From Bacillota bacterium (GTDB taxonomy: Bacteria; Bacillota; Clostridia; Christensenellales; CAG-138): a stretch of DNA of 64,000 bases. Of this stretch, positions 8,409 through 17,150 are shown in pieces (the stretch's first letter is position 1; every line of letters starts with the position of its first letter). The position numbers and the translations under genes were made by a program. The notes under the pieces were generated by a model that had not been told where the DNA came from, did no database searches, and was given only the letters and a program-made list of their open reading frames with translations. The stretch lies in assembly GCA_023459335.1 (NCBI GenBank), contig JAEWUO010000008.1, positions 1-64,000 on the forward strand. The letters run 5' to 3'.

Positions 8409-8794
8409 TAGCGTAATCGTTTTATTTCTTGCCGTACCCATGCAAGAAGCCCGTCATATTTCATGGTGCCGTCGGCAACGGACAACCCAACCCGGACAAC
8501 CTCCGCGTTCGTCGGGCGGATCTTAAGTCCGTTGACCTCTAGAAATGTCAGCATGATATACAGGCCGATCCTTTTATTTCCGTCCACAAACGCGTGATTC
8601 GAGATGAGCGCAAACCCAAGCCGCGCGGCTTTTTCCTCCTTCGTCGGATAAAGATCCACCCCGTCGAACGTCGCATAAACATTTTCAAGCGCGGAATCCA
8701 GCAGACCGATATCCCTTAGTCCCGGATCGCCGCCGGTTTCCTGCGTAATCAACTGATGCAGCAATAGGACCTTTTCCTTCGAAAACTTGATCAC
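8408..8794 (-). CDS. doc: Doc-type toxin (Fic fold) of a toxin-antitoxin pair
   Basis: A 128-residue Fic/Doc-family protein. Doc toxins phosphorylate elongation factor Tu and stop translation. The active-site motif reads HAFVDGNKRIG, which keeps the catalytic His, the Asp, the GN anion hole and Arg. The protein has the short Doc length rather than that of long Fic AMPylators. Its ATG overlaps the stop of the antitoxin gene by 4 bp, the usual toxin-second order. The toxin looks intact. Confidence 0.9.
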   Translation of the reverse strand: MIKFSKEKVLLLHQLITQETGGDPGLRDIGLLDSALENVYATFDGVDLYPTKEEKAARLGFALISNHAFVDGNKRIGLYIMLTFLEVNGLKIRPTNAEVVRVGLSVADGTMKYDGLLAWVRQEIKRLR

Positions 8795-9033
8795 TTAGCA
8801 AGTTCCTCAAACGCGGGCCGGTAAAGTCTCAGAATTCTCGCCGCGGCAACGTCGATTTTCTCTTCGTCCATCAGTTCAAATTCCGGTTCCCGCTCGATAT
8901 CCACCAGACGGTACTTCGGTTTGTTGCTACGAAAAATCACCGCCTCGCCAAAGCGATCGGCGATTTTTGCGACGCGGGAGAAGTTCTGATTCGCCTCCGT
9001 CATGGAAGCGATGGTTTCCGTATTGATTCGCAT
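8791..9033 (-). CDS. Phd/YefM-type antitoxin
   Basis: An 80-residue antitoxin. The N-terminal half (MRINTETIASMTEANQNFSR) fits the Phd/YefM DNA-binding fold and the IFRSNKPKYRLVDIE strand is typical. The charged C-terminal helix would occupy the toxin active site. GGAGGGATGTAA precedes the ATG. By family precedent, the antitoxin and the toxin-antitoxin complex repress their own promoter, which here lies in an AT-rich, repeat-bearing segment at 9052-9118. Confidence 0.85.
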   Translation of the reverse strand: MRINTETIASMTEANQNFSRVAKIADRFGEAVIFRSNKPKYRLVDIEREPEFELMDEEKIDVAAARILRLYRPAFEELAK

Positions 9034-9051
9034 TTACATCCCTCCATCCGA

Positions 9052-9118
9052 ATATTAACAGGTTTATAGGATGAAATCAACCTATTTTACCGTTAGTGAT
9101 AAAAGGTTAATAGATTAA
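9052..9118 (-). promoter_or_regulatory. Promoter and probable operator of the Phd-Doc module
   Basis: Minus-strand TTGATT (9075-9080), 17-bp spacer and TAATAT (9052-9057). On that strand AACCTTTTA and TAAAATAGGTT form an imperfect inverted repeat upstream of and overlapping the -35, and a further AAACCTGTTAAT copy lies in the spacer. Autoregulation by the antitoxin is the known mode in this family. Confidence 0.6.
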
Positions 9119-9154
9119 AGTCGGATCGCTCCGGCTTCTATTGTGTCTATTGCG

Positions 9155-10339
9155 TTATATTCCCATCTCCGCTTTCACGGCGGCGAAGGCCGAGACCGCG
9201 AAGTCGAGATCAGCCTTGCTGTGCGCGGCGGAAACCTGCGTGCGGATGCGCGCCCTGCCCGTCGGAACGACGGGGTAAAAGAACCCGACGACGTAGACCC
9301 CGTGCTCCAGCATCTTCGCCGCGAATTCCTGCGCGGTCTTCGCGTCGTAAAGCATGACCGGCACGATCGGATGCTCGCTCTTCGGCACGTCGAAACCAAG
9401 TTTCCCCAGCTGTTCACGGAAATACCGCGTGTTCTCATGCAGTTTATCCCGCAGCGCGGTGGATGCTTCTAAAAGATCCAGCACCTTGATGCTCGCGGCG
9501 CAGATCGCGGGCGCGACGGTGTTGGAAAACAGATACGGCCTTGAGCGCTGCCGCAGCAGGTCGACGATTTCCTGTTTTGCCGCCGTATAGCCGCCGGAAG
9601 CGCCGCCGAGCGCCTTGCCCAGCGTACCGGTGATGATGTCCACGCGTTCCATGACGCCGCAGTATTCGTGCGTGCCGCGCCCGTGCGCGCCCATGAAGCC
9701 GACCGCGTGGCTGTCGTCCACCATAACCAGCGCGCCGTATTCCTCCGCGAGATCGCAGATGCCGGAGAGGTTCGCGATATACCCGTCCATGGAAAACACG
9801 CCGTCGGTCGCGACGAGCTTGATGCGCGCGCTTTTCGCCGCTTCCAGCTGTTCGCGGAGGCTGTTCATATCGTTGTTTTTGTAGCGGTAACGCGCGGCCT
9901 TGCAGAGGCGCACGCCGTCGATGATGCTCGCGTGGTTGAGTTCGTCGGAAATCACTGCGTCTGCGTCGGTCAGCAGCGTTTCAAACAGGCCGCCGTTCGC
10001 GTCGAAACAGGAGCTGTAGAGAATCGCGTCGTCCATACCGAGAAAGCCCGCGATCCGCCGCTCCAGTTCTTTGTGAATCCTCTGCGTGCCGCAGATGAAT
10101 CGCACCGAGGAAAGCCCGTATCCCCACTCGTCGTAGGCGGCCTTCGCTGCGGCTATAATCTCCGCGTTGTCCGCGAGGCCCAGATAGTTATTGGCGCACA
10201 TGTTCAGTACGCCCTTTGTCTTTGTCGTATCGATGCGCGCGCCCTGCGGCGTGGTGATCACCCGCTCGTTTTTATAGGTTCCCGCATCGCGGATTTCGTT
10301 CAGCGTGTTTCGATAGATTCCATATGCCGGTTTGTTCAT
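9155..10339 (-). CDS. kbl: Glycine C-acetyltransferase (2-amino-3-ketobutyrate CoA ligase)
   Basis: A PLP enzyme of the alpha-oxoamine synthase family that cleaves 2-amino-3-ketobutyrate with CoA to glycine and acetyl-CoA, the second step of threonine degradation. The 394-residue length is usual. Visible are NYLGLADN near the N-terminus, the VMVDDSHAVGFMG aspartate/histidine site, and the PLP lysine in TGTLGKALGGASGGY. The ATG overlaps the tdh stop by 4 bp. Because its partner is the threonine dehydrogenase, the assignment over the related 8-amino-7-oxononanoate synthase is firm. Confidence 0.96.
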   Translation of the reverse strand: MNKPAYGIYRNTLNEIRDAGTYKNERVITTPQGARIDTTKTKGVLNMCANNYLGLADNAEIIAAAKAAYDEWGYGLSSVRFICGTQRIHKELERRIAGFLGMDDAILYSSCFDANGGLFETLLTDADAVISDELNHASIIDGVRLCKAARYRYKNNDMNSLREQLEAAKSARIKLVATDGVFSMDGYIANLSGICDLAEEYGALVMVDDSHAVGFMGAHGRGTHEYCGVMERVDIITGTLGKALGGASGGYTAAKQEIVDLLRQRSRPYLFSNTVAPAICAASIKVLDLLEASTALRDKLHENTRYFREQLGKLGFDVPKSEHPIVPVMLYDAKTAQEFAAKMLEHGVYVVGFFYPVVPTGRARIRTQVSAAHSKADLDFAVSAFAAVKAEMGI

Positions 10340-11388
10340 TCCCGTTCCTCCGTCCAGTCCAATACGACCTTTCCGCTTTGTCCGCTGTTCATCACGGCGA
10401 ACGCTTCTTCAAACTCGGTATAGTGATAACGGTGCGTCAGTATCGGCGAGAGATCCAGCCCCGCCTCCACCATCGCCATCATCTTATACCAGGTTTCATA
10501 CATCTTCCGTCCGTAGATCCCCTGCAGGGTCAGTCCCTTGAAGATCACGTCGTTCCAGTCGATCACAGTACCCGGCCCCGCGATGCCTAAAAGCGCCACC
10601 TTGCCGCCGTTTCGCATGAGTTTGAGCATTTGGTTTAAAGCCGCGCCGTTGCCGCTCATCTCGCAGCCGACATCGAATCCCTCCACGATATGCAGCTCCT
10701 TCATCGCCTCCTCGACGGTCTGGGTTTTCAGGTTGACGGTCGCGGATGCGCCCATCTGCTTCGCAATGGCGAGGCGGTAATCGTTCACGTCGGTAACGAC
10801 GATCCGCCGCGCGCCGTTCTGGCGGCAGATGCCGACCGCCATCATGCCGATCGGCCCTGCGCCGGTGATCAGCACGTCCTCGCCGGTCACGTCGAACATC
10901 GTCGCCGTATGGCAGGCGTTGCCGTACGCGTCGTAAAACGCGACGATCTCCTGCGGCGTGGTGGCAGGCACGGCGATGACGTTCGTCTCCGGAATACACA
11001 GGTATTCCGCAAACGCGCCGTCGCGGTTCACGCCGACACCCTTGGTGAACTTGCACCAGTGCCCGTTGCCCGCGCGGCAGTTGCGGCAGTGCCCGCAGAC
11101 GATGTGTCCCTCGCCGGTGACGATCTGGCCGACATGGTAATCGTCCACGCCGGGGCCCAACACCGCGATTTCACCGACGTATTCATGGCCGATGGTCATC
11201 GGCGGCACGATGGTCTTCTCGCTCCACGCGTCCCAGTTATAGATATGTACGTCCGTTCCGCAGATCGCGGTTTTATGGATCTTGATCAGCACTTCGCCGA
11301 TATTCGGCACCGGAGTCTTCACCTGTTTCAAGGCAAGTCCCTTACCGGCGGTTTCTTTCACGAGCGCGCGCATATAGGCCGGAATCAT
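10336..11388 (-). CDS. tdh: L-threonine 3-dehydrogenase
   Basis: A zinc-dependent medium-chain dehydrogenase oxidising threonine to 2-amino-3-ketobutyrate with NAD. The 350-residue product has the catalytic zinc site around AICGTDVHIYNWD, the zinc-proximal GHEYVGEI, the structural-zinc cysteines in CGHCRNCRAGNGHWC, and a Rossmann motif GAGPIGMMAVG. The start at 11388 is chosen because GGAGG lies 10 bp before it. The gene sits downstream of the glycine cleavage cluster but is separated from it by a terminator. The product passes directly to Kbl and the resulting glycine feeds the Gcv system next door. Confidence 0.95.
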   Translation of the reverse strand: MIPAYMRALVKETAGKGLALKQVKTPVPNIGEVLIKIHKTAICGTDVHIYNWDAWSEKTIVPPMTIGHEYVGEIAVLGPGVDDYHVGQIVTGEGHIVCGHCRNCRAGNGHWCKFTKGVGVNRDGAFAEYLCIPETNVIAVPATTPQEIVAFYDAYGNACHTATMFDVTGEDVLITGAGPIGMMAVGICRQNGARRIVVTDVNDYRLAIAKQMGASATVNLKTQTVEEAMKELHIVEGFDVGCEMSGNGAALNQMLKLMRNGGKVALLGIAGPGTVIDWNDVIFKGLTLQGIYGRKMYETWYKMMAMVEAGLDLSPILTHRYHYTEFEEAFAVMNSGQSGKVVLDWTEERE

Positions 11389-11533
11389 GTATGTTATCCC
11401 TCCAAAATCAATGTATTCAATGGCCGTGTTCCATGATTTCATTTCTGCAAAGTCTTTCCTGCTGCCAATATGACTGTATCGCCTTTGACGGGCGATTACA
11501 ATGCGCCGGTAACAATATAAAATCCTGTATATT

Positions 11534-11568
11534 TACGAAAACCGCCCGCCGGAACTTCTCCGGCAGGC
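11534..11568 (-). terminator. Terminator after gcvT-glyA
   Basis: A 10-bp stem with one mismatch (11544-11553 with 11559-11568) is followed on the minus strand by GGTTTTCGTAAAT. It separates the glycine cleavage operon from tdh-kbl. Confidence 0.75.
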
Positions 11569-11583
11569 GATCCCGTTTTCATG

Positions 11584-14235
11584 TTACATTCCGCTCTTGG
11601 CGGCGAGGGTCTCGAGCGCGGCATTCGCCGCGTCGTCGCCGAAGCAGTATAAAAGCTTCGTAAAGCCCGCGCGTAGTCTACTCACTTCCTGCGCGATCGG
11701 CTTCCCCCTCAGCGCGCAGTCCGCGATCAGCTGCGCCAGCCGCTCGAACTCGTACGGCCCGAAGCCGAAGCGCGTCATCTCGGACACACCGAGACGCAAG
11801 GCCCCGCTTGCGGTGAAGCCTTCCTCCTCCGGCGTCGCCTGATAGTTGACGATCACGTTGTTCTCCTCCAGCCGCTCCGCCACCTCCGGTCCCGTGCCAT
11901 AGCCGGTCTTTACGATGACCTGATGCGTTTCGGTATAGTCGATCGCCGGATCGCCCGCAACATCCAGCCCCGCGGCTTTCAGGCTCCTGGCAAACGACTT
12001 GGCGTTCGCGATGACGTTTTTCTGATAGGCGTCGCCGAATTCGTTCATCTCGTACGCCGCCATCAGGAGGCCAAGCACCGTGCCGAGGTGGTGGTTTGAC
12101 ACCGCGCCCGGAAACGCGCGCGTCTGGATCGTCTTCCAGAGGTCGTATTTCAGCTCGTCCTCTTTGTAGTTCACCGCGACGACCCCGCGCTGGGGACCGA
12201 AGAATGTCTTATGCGTGGAGCCGGTGACGATCTCCGCGCCCTCCTCGAAGGGCTGCTGGAAATACGGGCCGACGAGGCCCAGTACGTGCGCCATGTCATA
12301 CATGATCGTGGTTTCGATCTTTTGTTCATCCACAAATGCGCGGATCTCCTTCACGGGTTCCTTATGCAGCACCATCGACTTTCCGAATATGATAAACTCC
12401 GGCCGGTACCGCTCGATGACCTTCTTCGTCTCCTCCACGTCGATCTTAAAGAGATTATCGCGGCAGACGGGGAAATTCACCACCGCGGGCCGCTCCGTCG
12501 CGGGATCGACGGCTACATAATCGTGCAGCGCGCCCATGGGCTGCGCACTGAGATGCCCGCCCTTGATGATGTGGTTGTTGAGGATATAACCAAGCCTTTG
12601 CGGGGTGTGTTTGCGGTCGAGCCGGTTTTTATAATCCATCAGCGCGGAGAACACGGTGGTGTTGCTCATCTGGCCGGAGATCACGCGCGCCTCGACTTCG
12701 GTGCAGTGGAAATACTTCCTTAGTTCGGCAACCAGCGCGCGTTCGACTTCGTCGATAAATTTCGTACCCTGATAATAGAACACCTCGTTGTCGTAAAACG
12801 ACGCGGTTTTCTTATGCTCAGCATAGCGGAAGCTCGGGTCGCTGCCGCTGAGCAGCCGCACCGCGCGGGACGCGGTCATTTCGCTTGGAATCAGGTTCAC
12901 GCACCGCTCCTGCCGCCAGGCGTGGTTGTCCGCCGCCTTGTGCAGGAGGTTCAGCGCGCTTAGGGGCAGGTTGTCCGACGGCGCCTGCTTCGGCTCTTCC
13001 GGCACATCCGCAACGATGGGCCGCGCATACGGCGGCGCGTCCGAGCGCAGGTGCCACGCGGGCACCACGGCGGAAATCCTGCTGCCGCGGATATCGACCT
13101 CGACCGCGTCGTCGGTCAGCACGTCCGAATCCAGTAGCGCAAGTCCGATCGAGCGCATCGCCTTCTGGTCGGTGAACGTCTCCAGGAGACTCCCCTGATG
13201 CTCGACCACATAGCGCGGAATCATCGTGCCGCTCGTTACATAGCCGATCTCTTTTTCATCTTTGTAGACGGGGAATCCCGCGCGGAGCACGCCTCGTCCT
13301 GTCAGCGCGATCGGCCTTACCCTGCGTGGTAATATGTCCAGATCGGAGAAGTCGCGCCTGAGGATGCGGCTGCTCGCGGCGAACTGCGTTTCCAGCGGTT
13401 TTCTGCCGATCATATCCTTCTTTTCGTCCGAAAAGCTCACGGCAAAACGCGCCAGCGAAATAGCGAAAATCGGAATCTCTTTCCCGTCTTTGTCGATTCC
13501 CAGCTCGTGTCCGTAGAGCGGAAGCCCCGCTTCGAGGCGCAGGGTATCGCGCGCGCCGAGGCCGATCGGCTTCGCGCCGCGGGAAACCAGTTCGTCCCAG
13601 AGAAACAGCCCGTCCTCGCGGAGCGCGAAGATTTCATAACCTACGGGTTCGCCCGTATAGCCGGTCTTGGCGAGGTGAATCGTCCTGCCGCAGACCGAGA
13701 CCGTGCCCAGTGCGTTTTTCACTGGCTCGGTCAGAAACGCGCCGCCCGCAAGGTCGGTTAAAATCTCCTTCGATTTCGGCCCCTGCAGCGAAAGGAGCGC
13801 CACCGCTTCGGACTTATCGGTGATCTGCGCGTCGAACGCCTTGATCTGCTCGTTCAGGTGCGCCCAGTCCTTCTCCGCGTTGGCCGCGTTGACCACGAGG
13901 ATATACGCGTCCTCGACGAAACGGTAGAGATATGCGTCGTCGATCGCGCCGCCGTTTTCATTCGGAATGATGGCGTACTGCGCCTGATCCACCTCCAGCG
14001 CGGAGACGTTGCTGGTCAGCACATGCTGCAAAAACGCTTTCGCGTCCCTGCCCGTAATGCGAAACCGCCCCATGTGGCTCACGTCGAACAGCCCGCAGCC
14101 GCTTCTGGTGGCGAGGTGCTCGGTCACGATTCCTTCGGGGTACTGGATCGGCATTTCCCAGCCGCCGAAGTCCACCATGGTCGCACCCGCCGCAACGTGG
14201 CGGTCATAGAATAACGTCCGTTTCAATTCGCTCAT
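11584..14235 (-). CDS. GcvT aminomethyltransferase fused to serine hydroxymethyltransferase
   Basis: One uninterrupted 883-codon gene encodes two normally separate enzymes. Residues 1 to about 400 are GcvT (T-protein): VDFGGWEMPIQYPEGI, FDVSHMGRF and GLGARDTLRLEAGLPLYGHE. A Pro-rich linker (about 401-423) follows. Residues 424-883 are a divergent SHMT: NLIPSEMTAS, the dimer-interface and PLP site MYDMAHVLGLVG, and the PLP lysine K676 in TGSTHKTFFGPQRG. T-protein releases methylene-tetrahydrofolate from glycine and SHMT uses it with a second glycine to make serine, so the fusion joins consecutive steps. GGAGGCAGTAAG precedes the ATG. The linker is in frame and the whole sequence shows no break. 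Confidence 0.93.
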   Translation of the reverse strand: MSELKRTLFYDRHVAAGATMVDFGGWEMPIQYPEGIVTEHLATRSGCGLFDVSHMGRFRITGRDAKAFLQHVLTSNVSALEVDQAQYAIIPNENGGAIDDAYLYRFVEDAYILVVNAANAEKDWAHLNEQIKAFDAQITDKSEAVALLSLQGPKSKEILTDLAGGAFLTEPVKNALGTVSVCGRTIHLAKTGYTGEPVGYEIFALREDGLFLWDELVSRGAKPIGLGARDTLRLEAGLPLYGHELGIDKDGKEIPIFAISLARFAVSFSDEKKDMIGRKPLETQFAASSRILRRDFSDLDILPRRVRPIALTGRGVLRAGFPVYKDEKEIGYVTSGTMIPRYVVEHQGSLLETFTDQKAMRSIGLALLDSDVLTDDAVEVDIRGSRISAVVPAWHLRSDAPPYARPIVADVPEEPKQAPSDNLPLSALNLLHKAADNHAWRQERCVNLIPSEMTASRAVRLLSGSDPSFRYAEHKKTASFYDNEVFYYQGTKFIDEVERALVAELRKYFHCTEVEARVISGQMSNTTVFSALMDYKNRLDRKHTPQRLGYILNNHIIKGGHLSAQPMGALHDYVAVDPATERPAVVNFPVCRDNLFKIDVEETKKVIERYRPEFIIFGKSMVLHKEPVKEIRAFVDEQKIETTIMYDMAHVLGLVGPYFQQPFEEGAEIVTGSTHKTFFGPQRGVVAVNYKEDELKYDLWKTIQTRAFPGAVSNHHLGTVLGLLMAAYEMNEFGDAYQKNVIANAKSFARSLKAAGLDVAGDPAIDYTETHQVIVKTGYGTGPEVAERLEENNVIVNYQATPEEEGFTASGALRLGVSEMTRFGFGPYEFERLAQLIADCALRGKPIAQEVSRLRAGFTKLLYCFGDDAANAALETLAAKSGM

Positions 14236-14284
14236 CTTACTGCCTCCATATGGCGTTTATAAAACAATCTGCGTTCTCGCCCAA

Positions 14285-15733
14285 TCATTCCGCCGCCTCC
14301 GTAAATTCGTATCGCAGGATTGGGTTGCGCGCGGCGCCGACCTCGTCCGGCCGCCCGATGGGGGTCGTGACCGGAGAGGCGTGCAGCGCCTCCGGCTCCG
14401 TCTTTGCCCGCGCGAGTATCTGCTTCACCGCGTCCGCCGCCGCGTCCAGCGTCTCCTTGCCCTCCGTCTCGGTGGGTTCGAACATGAGCGCTTCGTGCAC
14501 GATCAGCGGAAAATACATCGTCGGCGGGTGCATGCCGCAGTCGATGAAGGTTTTTGCCACGTCCATCGCGGAAACACCGGTTTCTTTCTTGAGGGATTCG
14601 AGCGAAACCACGAATTCGTGCATGCAGAACCCTTCGTTGGCAGCGGGCAGTTCGTCCGCCAACAGCGCGCGCAGGTAGTTTGCGTTGAGCACGGCGTTTT
14701 CGCTGGCCTGCTTGAGCCCGTCGCCGCCGAGCATGGTGAGATATGTCAGCGCGCGAAGCACGACGAGGAAGTTGCCGTAAAACGACTTCATCCGGCCGAC
14801 GCTTTGTTCAGAATCGGCGAACGTAAACCCGCCGTCCGTCTTGCGCACCGGCAGCCGGTTCGGCAGATACGGTACGAGGCACCCCTTGCAGCCGACCGCG
14901 CCCGCACCCGGGCCGCCGCCGCCATGCGGGGTGGAAAACGTCTTGTGGAGATTCAGATGCACCGCGTCGAACCCCATGTCGCCGGGGCGCGCATAACCCA
15001 TGATGGCGTTCATGTTCGCGCCGTCGTAATAACACAGCCCGCCCGCCGCGTGAATCATCTCTGTGATTGCAAGGATATTGCGGTCAAAGATGCCCAGCGT
15101 GTTCGGATTCGTCAGCATCAGTCCCGCCGTATCGGGGCCGACGGTGGCGCGCAGGGCGGCCAGATCGACCGTCCCGTCCGGCGCGGAAGGGATATTGACC
15201 ACCGTAAAACCCGCCATGCTCGCGGTCGCGGGGTTGGTCCCGTGCGCGGAGTCCGGCACGATGATCTTCTTTCTGACGCAGTCGTTCCGCTCCTCATGAT
15301 AACGCTTGATCAGCAGGAGGCCGAGGAATTCGCCGTGCGCGCCCGCCGCAGGCTGGAAGGTCATTTCCTCCATGCCGACGAGCTTGCAGAGCAATTCCTT
15401 CGCGCGAACAAGCGCCTCGATCGCGCCCTGCGCGGTTTCAGCAGGCTGAAGCGGGTGGATCCCGCAAAACCCTTCCAGCGAAACCGCCTGTTCGTTGACG
15501 GCGGGATTGTATTTCATCGTGCAGGATCCGAGCGGATAGAATCCGTCGTTGACGCCGTACACCTGCGTTTCCAGTTCGGAGTAATGACGGCTCACGTCCG
15601 TTTCGCTGAGTTCCGGCAAACGCAAGGGTGTTTTCCGCGTCAGCCCGTCGGCGATCGCGGCGCTCGGTACGGTTGTCTGCGGAATGCGGACGCCCCTTCT
15701 GCCGGGAACGCTTCGTTCAAACGAAAGCTTCAT
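14285..15733 (-). CDS. gcvPB: Glycine dehydrogenase (decarboxylating) subunit 2
   Basis: The PLP-bearing subunit of the two-subunit P-protein, which decarboxylates glycine and passes the aminomethyl group to the lipoyl arm of GcvH. The 482-residue product has FYPLGSCTMKYNPAVNE near residue 65, and the PLP lysine region DAVHLNLHKTFSTPHGGGGPG. The start at 15733 overlaps the gcvPA stop as ATGA; the frame extends 52 codons upstream but only in sequence overlapping gcvPA. It must pair with GcvPA encoded directly upstream. Confidence 0.96.
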   Translation of the reverse strand: MKLSFERSVPGRRGVRIPQTTVPSAAIADGLTRKTPLRLPELSETDVSRHYSELETQVYGVNDGFYPLGSCTMKYNPAVNEQAVSLEGFCGIHPLQPAETAQGAIEALVRAKELLCKLVGMEEMTFQPAAGAHGEFLGLLLIKRYHEERNDCVRKKIIVPDSAHGTNPATASMAGFTVVNIPSAPDGTVDLAALRATVGPDTAGLMLTNPNTLGIFDRNILAITEMIHAAGGLCYYDGANMNAIMGYARPGDMGFDAVHLNLHKTFSTPHGGGGPGAGAVGCKGCLVPYLPNRLPVRKTDGGFTFADSEQSVGRMKSFYGNFLVVLRALTYLTMLGGDGLKQASENAVLNANYLRALLADELPAANEGFCMHEFVVSLESLKKETGVSAMDVAKTFIDCGMHPPTMYFPLIVHEALMFEPTETEGKETLDAAADAVKQILARAKTEPEALHASPVTTPIGRPDEVGAARNPILRYEFTEAAE

Positions 15734-17058
15734 ACGATCACCGCCTTTACCGTTTCGATCAGCGCGTCCATCTGGGTTCTGGTGTTGCGCTCCGTCGCGC
15801 ACCAGAGGATGCCGCCGTCCACCGGCAACCCGCCGAGGATGTTTTGCTCCTCCAGCGCTTTGAGCACTTGTTCCGCCGGAACCGGGCATTTTGTGACAAA
15901 TTCGTGAAAGAACGGCGCGTCGGGATACGCCAGTTCAAACCCTTCGAGTTTGTTGAGCTCTCCGGCAAGATAATGCGCGTTGTCGTAGCAGGCGCGGGCG
16001 ACTTCGCCCATCCCCTGCGGCCCCGTCGCGGAGCAGTACGCCGCGGCGGTCAGCGCGCAGAGCGCCTGGTTGGAGCAGATGTTGCTGCTCGCCTTTTCGC
16101 GGCGGATGTGCTGTTCGCGCGCCTGCAGCGTCAGCACAAAGCATCTTCTGCCCTGCGCGTCCGTCGTTTGACCGACGATGCGGCCCGGCAGTTTACGGAT
16201 CATTTCTTTTTTACACGCCATGAATCCGAGGTGCGGCCCGCCGAAGCTCAGCGGGATGCCGAGCGGCTGCCCGTCTCCGATGGCGACGTCCGCGCCGCAT
16301 TCTCCCGGGCTTGCCAAAAGCGCCGTCGCGGTCGGGTTCATGCTGACCACGAGCTTCGCGCCCGACGCGTGGACGAGTTCCGCGATCGCGGGGATGTCCT
16401 CGATCACACCGCAGTAGTTCGGCGACTGGAGGATCAAACTCGCGACGCCTTCGTTTAGCGCGGCTTTCAGCGCGTCTACATCGAGCCTTCCGCCTTTGTT
16501 CGGCACAACGGCGTATGCCGCGTCCGCGCCGAAGGAATACGTCCTGACGGTCTCGATCGATTCGGGGTTCAGCCCCGCCGCAAGCAGGGTTACCGCGCGG
16601 CTGCGCTCGCGGCACATGGCGGCGGCTTCCGCCGCGGCGGTCGCCCCGTCGTAGACGGAAGCGTTGCCGGCGTCCATGCCGGTGAGTTCGCACAATATGG
16701 TCTGATATTCGAAGATCGTCTGCAAAATTCCCTGGCTGATCTCCGGCTGATAGGGCGTATAGGCGGTCACGAACGCTTCCTTCGCGGCAACTCTGCTCAC
16801 CACGGCGGGGATGTGGTGCCAGTAGGCGCCCGCCCCGCGGAAGATCGCGGAGAACACGCGGTTCTTTGCCGCGAGTTCCTTCATTTGTTCCAGCGCTTCG
16901 AATTCCGAAACGCCCTTCGGCATCGACTCGACCGCTTCGGCGGCCCGTTTCCGCATGTCCTGCGGAATATCTCCGTATAAATCGCAGGCGGATGAAATAC
17001 AGATGCGCCGCATCATTTCCTCCCGCTGGGTATCTGTGGACGGCAGAAAATTGCCCAA
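15730..17058 (-). CDS. gcvPA: Glycine dehydrogenase (decarboxylating) subunit 1
   Basis: The non-PLP subunit of the split P-protein. The 442-residue product opens with FLPSTDTQREEM, as family members open with a YIP-type strand, and carries YTPYQPEISQGILQTIFEYQ, SVYDGATAAAEA and FGGPHLGFMA. I place the start at a TTG (17058) because AAAGGAGG lies 7 bp upstream and the family N-terminus begins there. An upstream ATG 15 codons earlier would add residues not found in the family. The ATGA overlap with gcvPB implies coupled synthesis in equal amounts. Confidence 0.94.
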   Translation of the reverse strand: MGNFLPSTDTQREEMMRRICISSACDLYGDIPQDMRKRAAEAVESMPKGVSEFEALEQMKELAAKNRVFSAIFRGAGAYWHHIPAVVSRVAAKEAFVTAYTPYQPEISQGILQTIFEYQTILCELTGMDAGNASVYDGATAAAEAAAMCRERSRAVTLLAAGLNPESIETVRTYSFGADAAYAVVPNKGGRLDVDALKAALNEGVASLILQSPNYCGVIEDIPAIAELVHASGAKLVVSMNPTATALLASPGECGADVAIGDGQPLGIPLSFGGPHLGFMACKKEMIRKLPGRIVGQTTDAQGRRCFVLTLQAREQHIRREKASSNICSNQALCALTAAAYCSATGPQGMGEVARACYDNAHYLAGELNKLEGFELAYPDAPFFHEFVTKCPVPAEQVLKALEEQNILGGLPVDGGILWCATERNTRTQMDALIETVKAVIV

Positions 17059-17121
17059 GGCAATCCCTCCTTTATAAAAGTCGTTCCTTTGAATCGGCAG
17101 CAAAATTCAGGCAGATGAAAC

Positions 17122-17138
17122 AGCCTCCCGGAGAGGCA
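17122..17138 (-). other. Hairpin between gcvH and gcvPA
   Basis: GCCTC and GAGGC flank a short loop just after the gcvH stop codon. On the minus strand only a weak T-run follows, so it is more likely an mRNA-processing or stabilising hairpin than a full terminator. It could raise GcvH over the P-protein. Confidence 0.35.
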
Positions 17139-17150
17139 ACCGCCTTTTTT

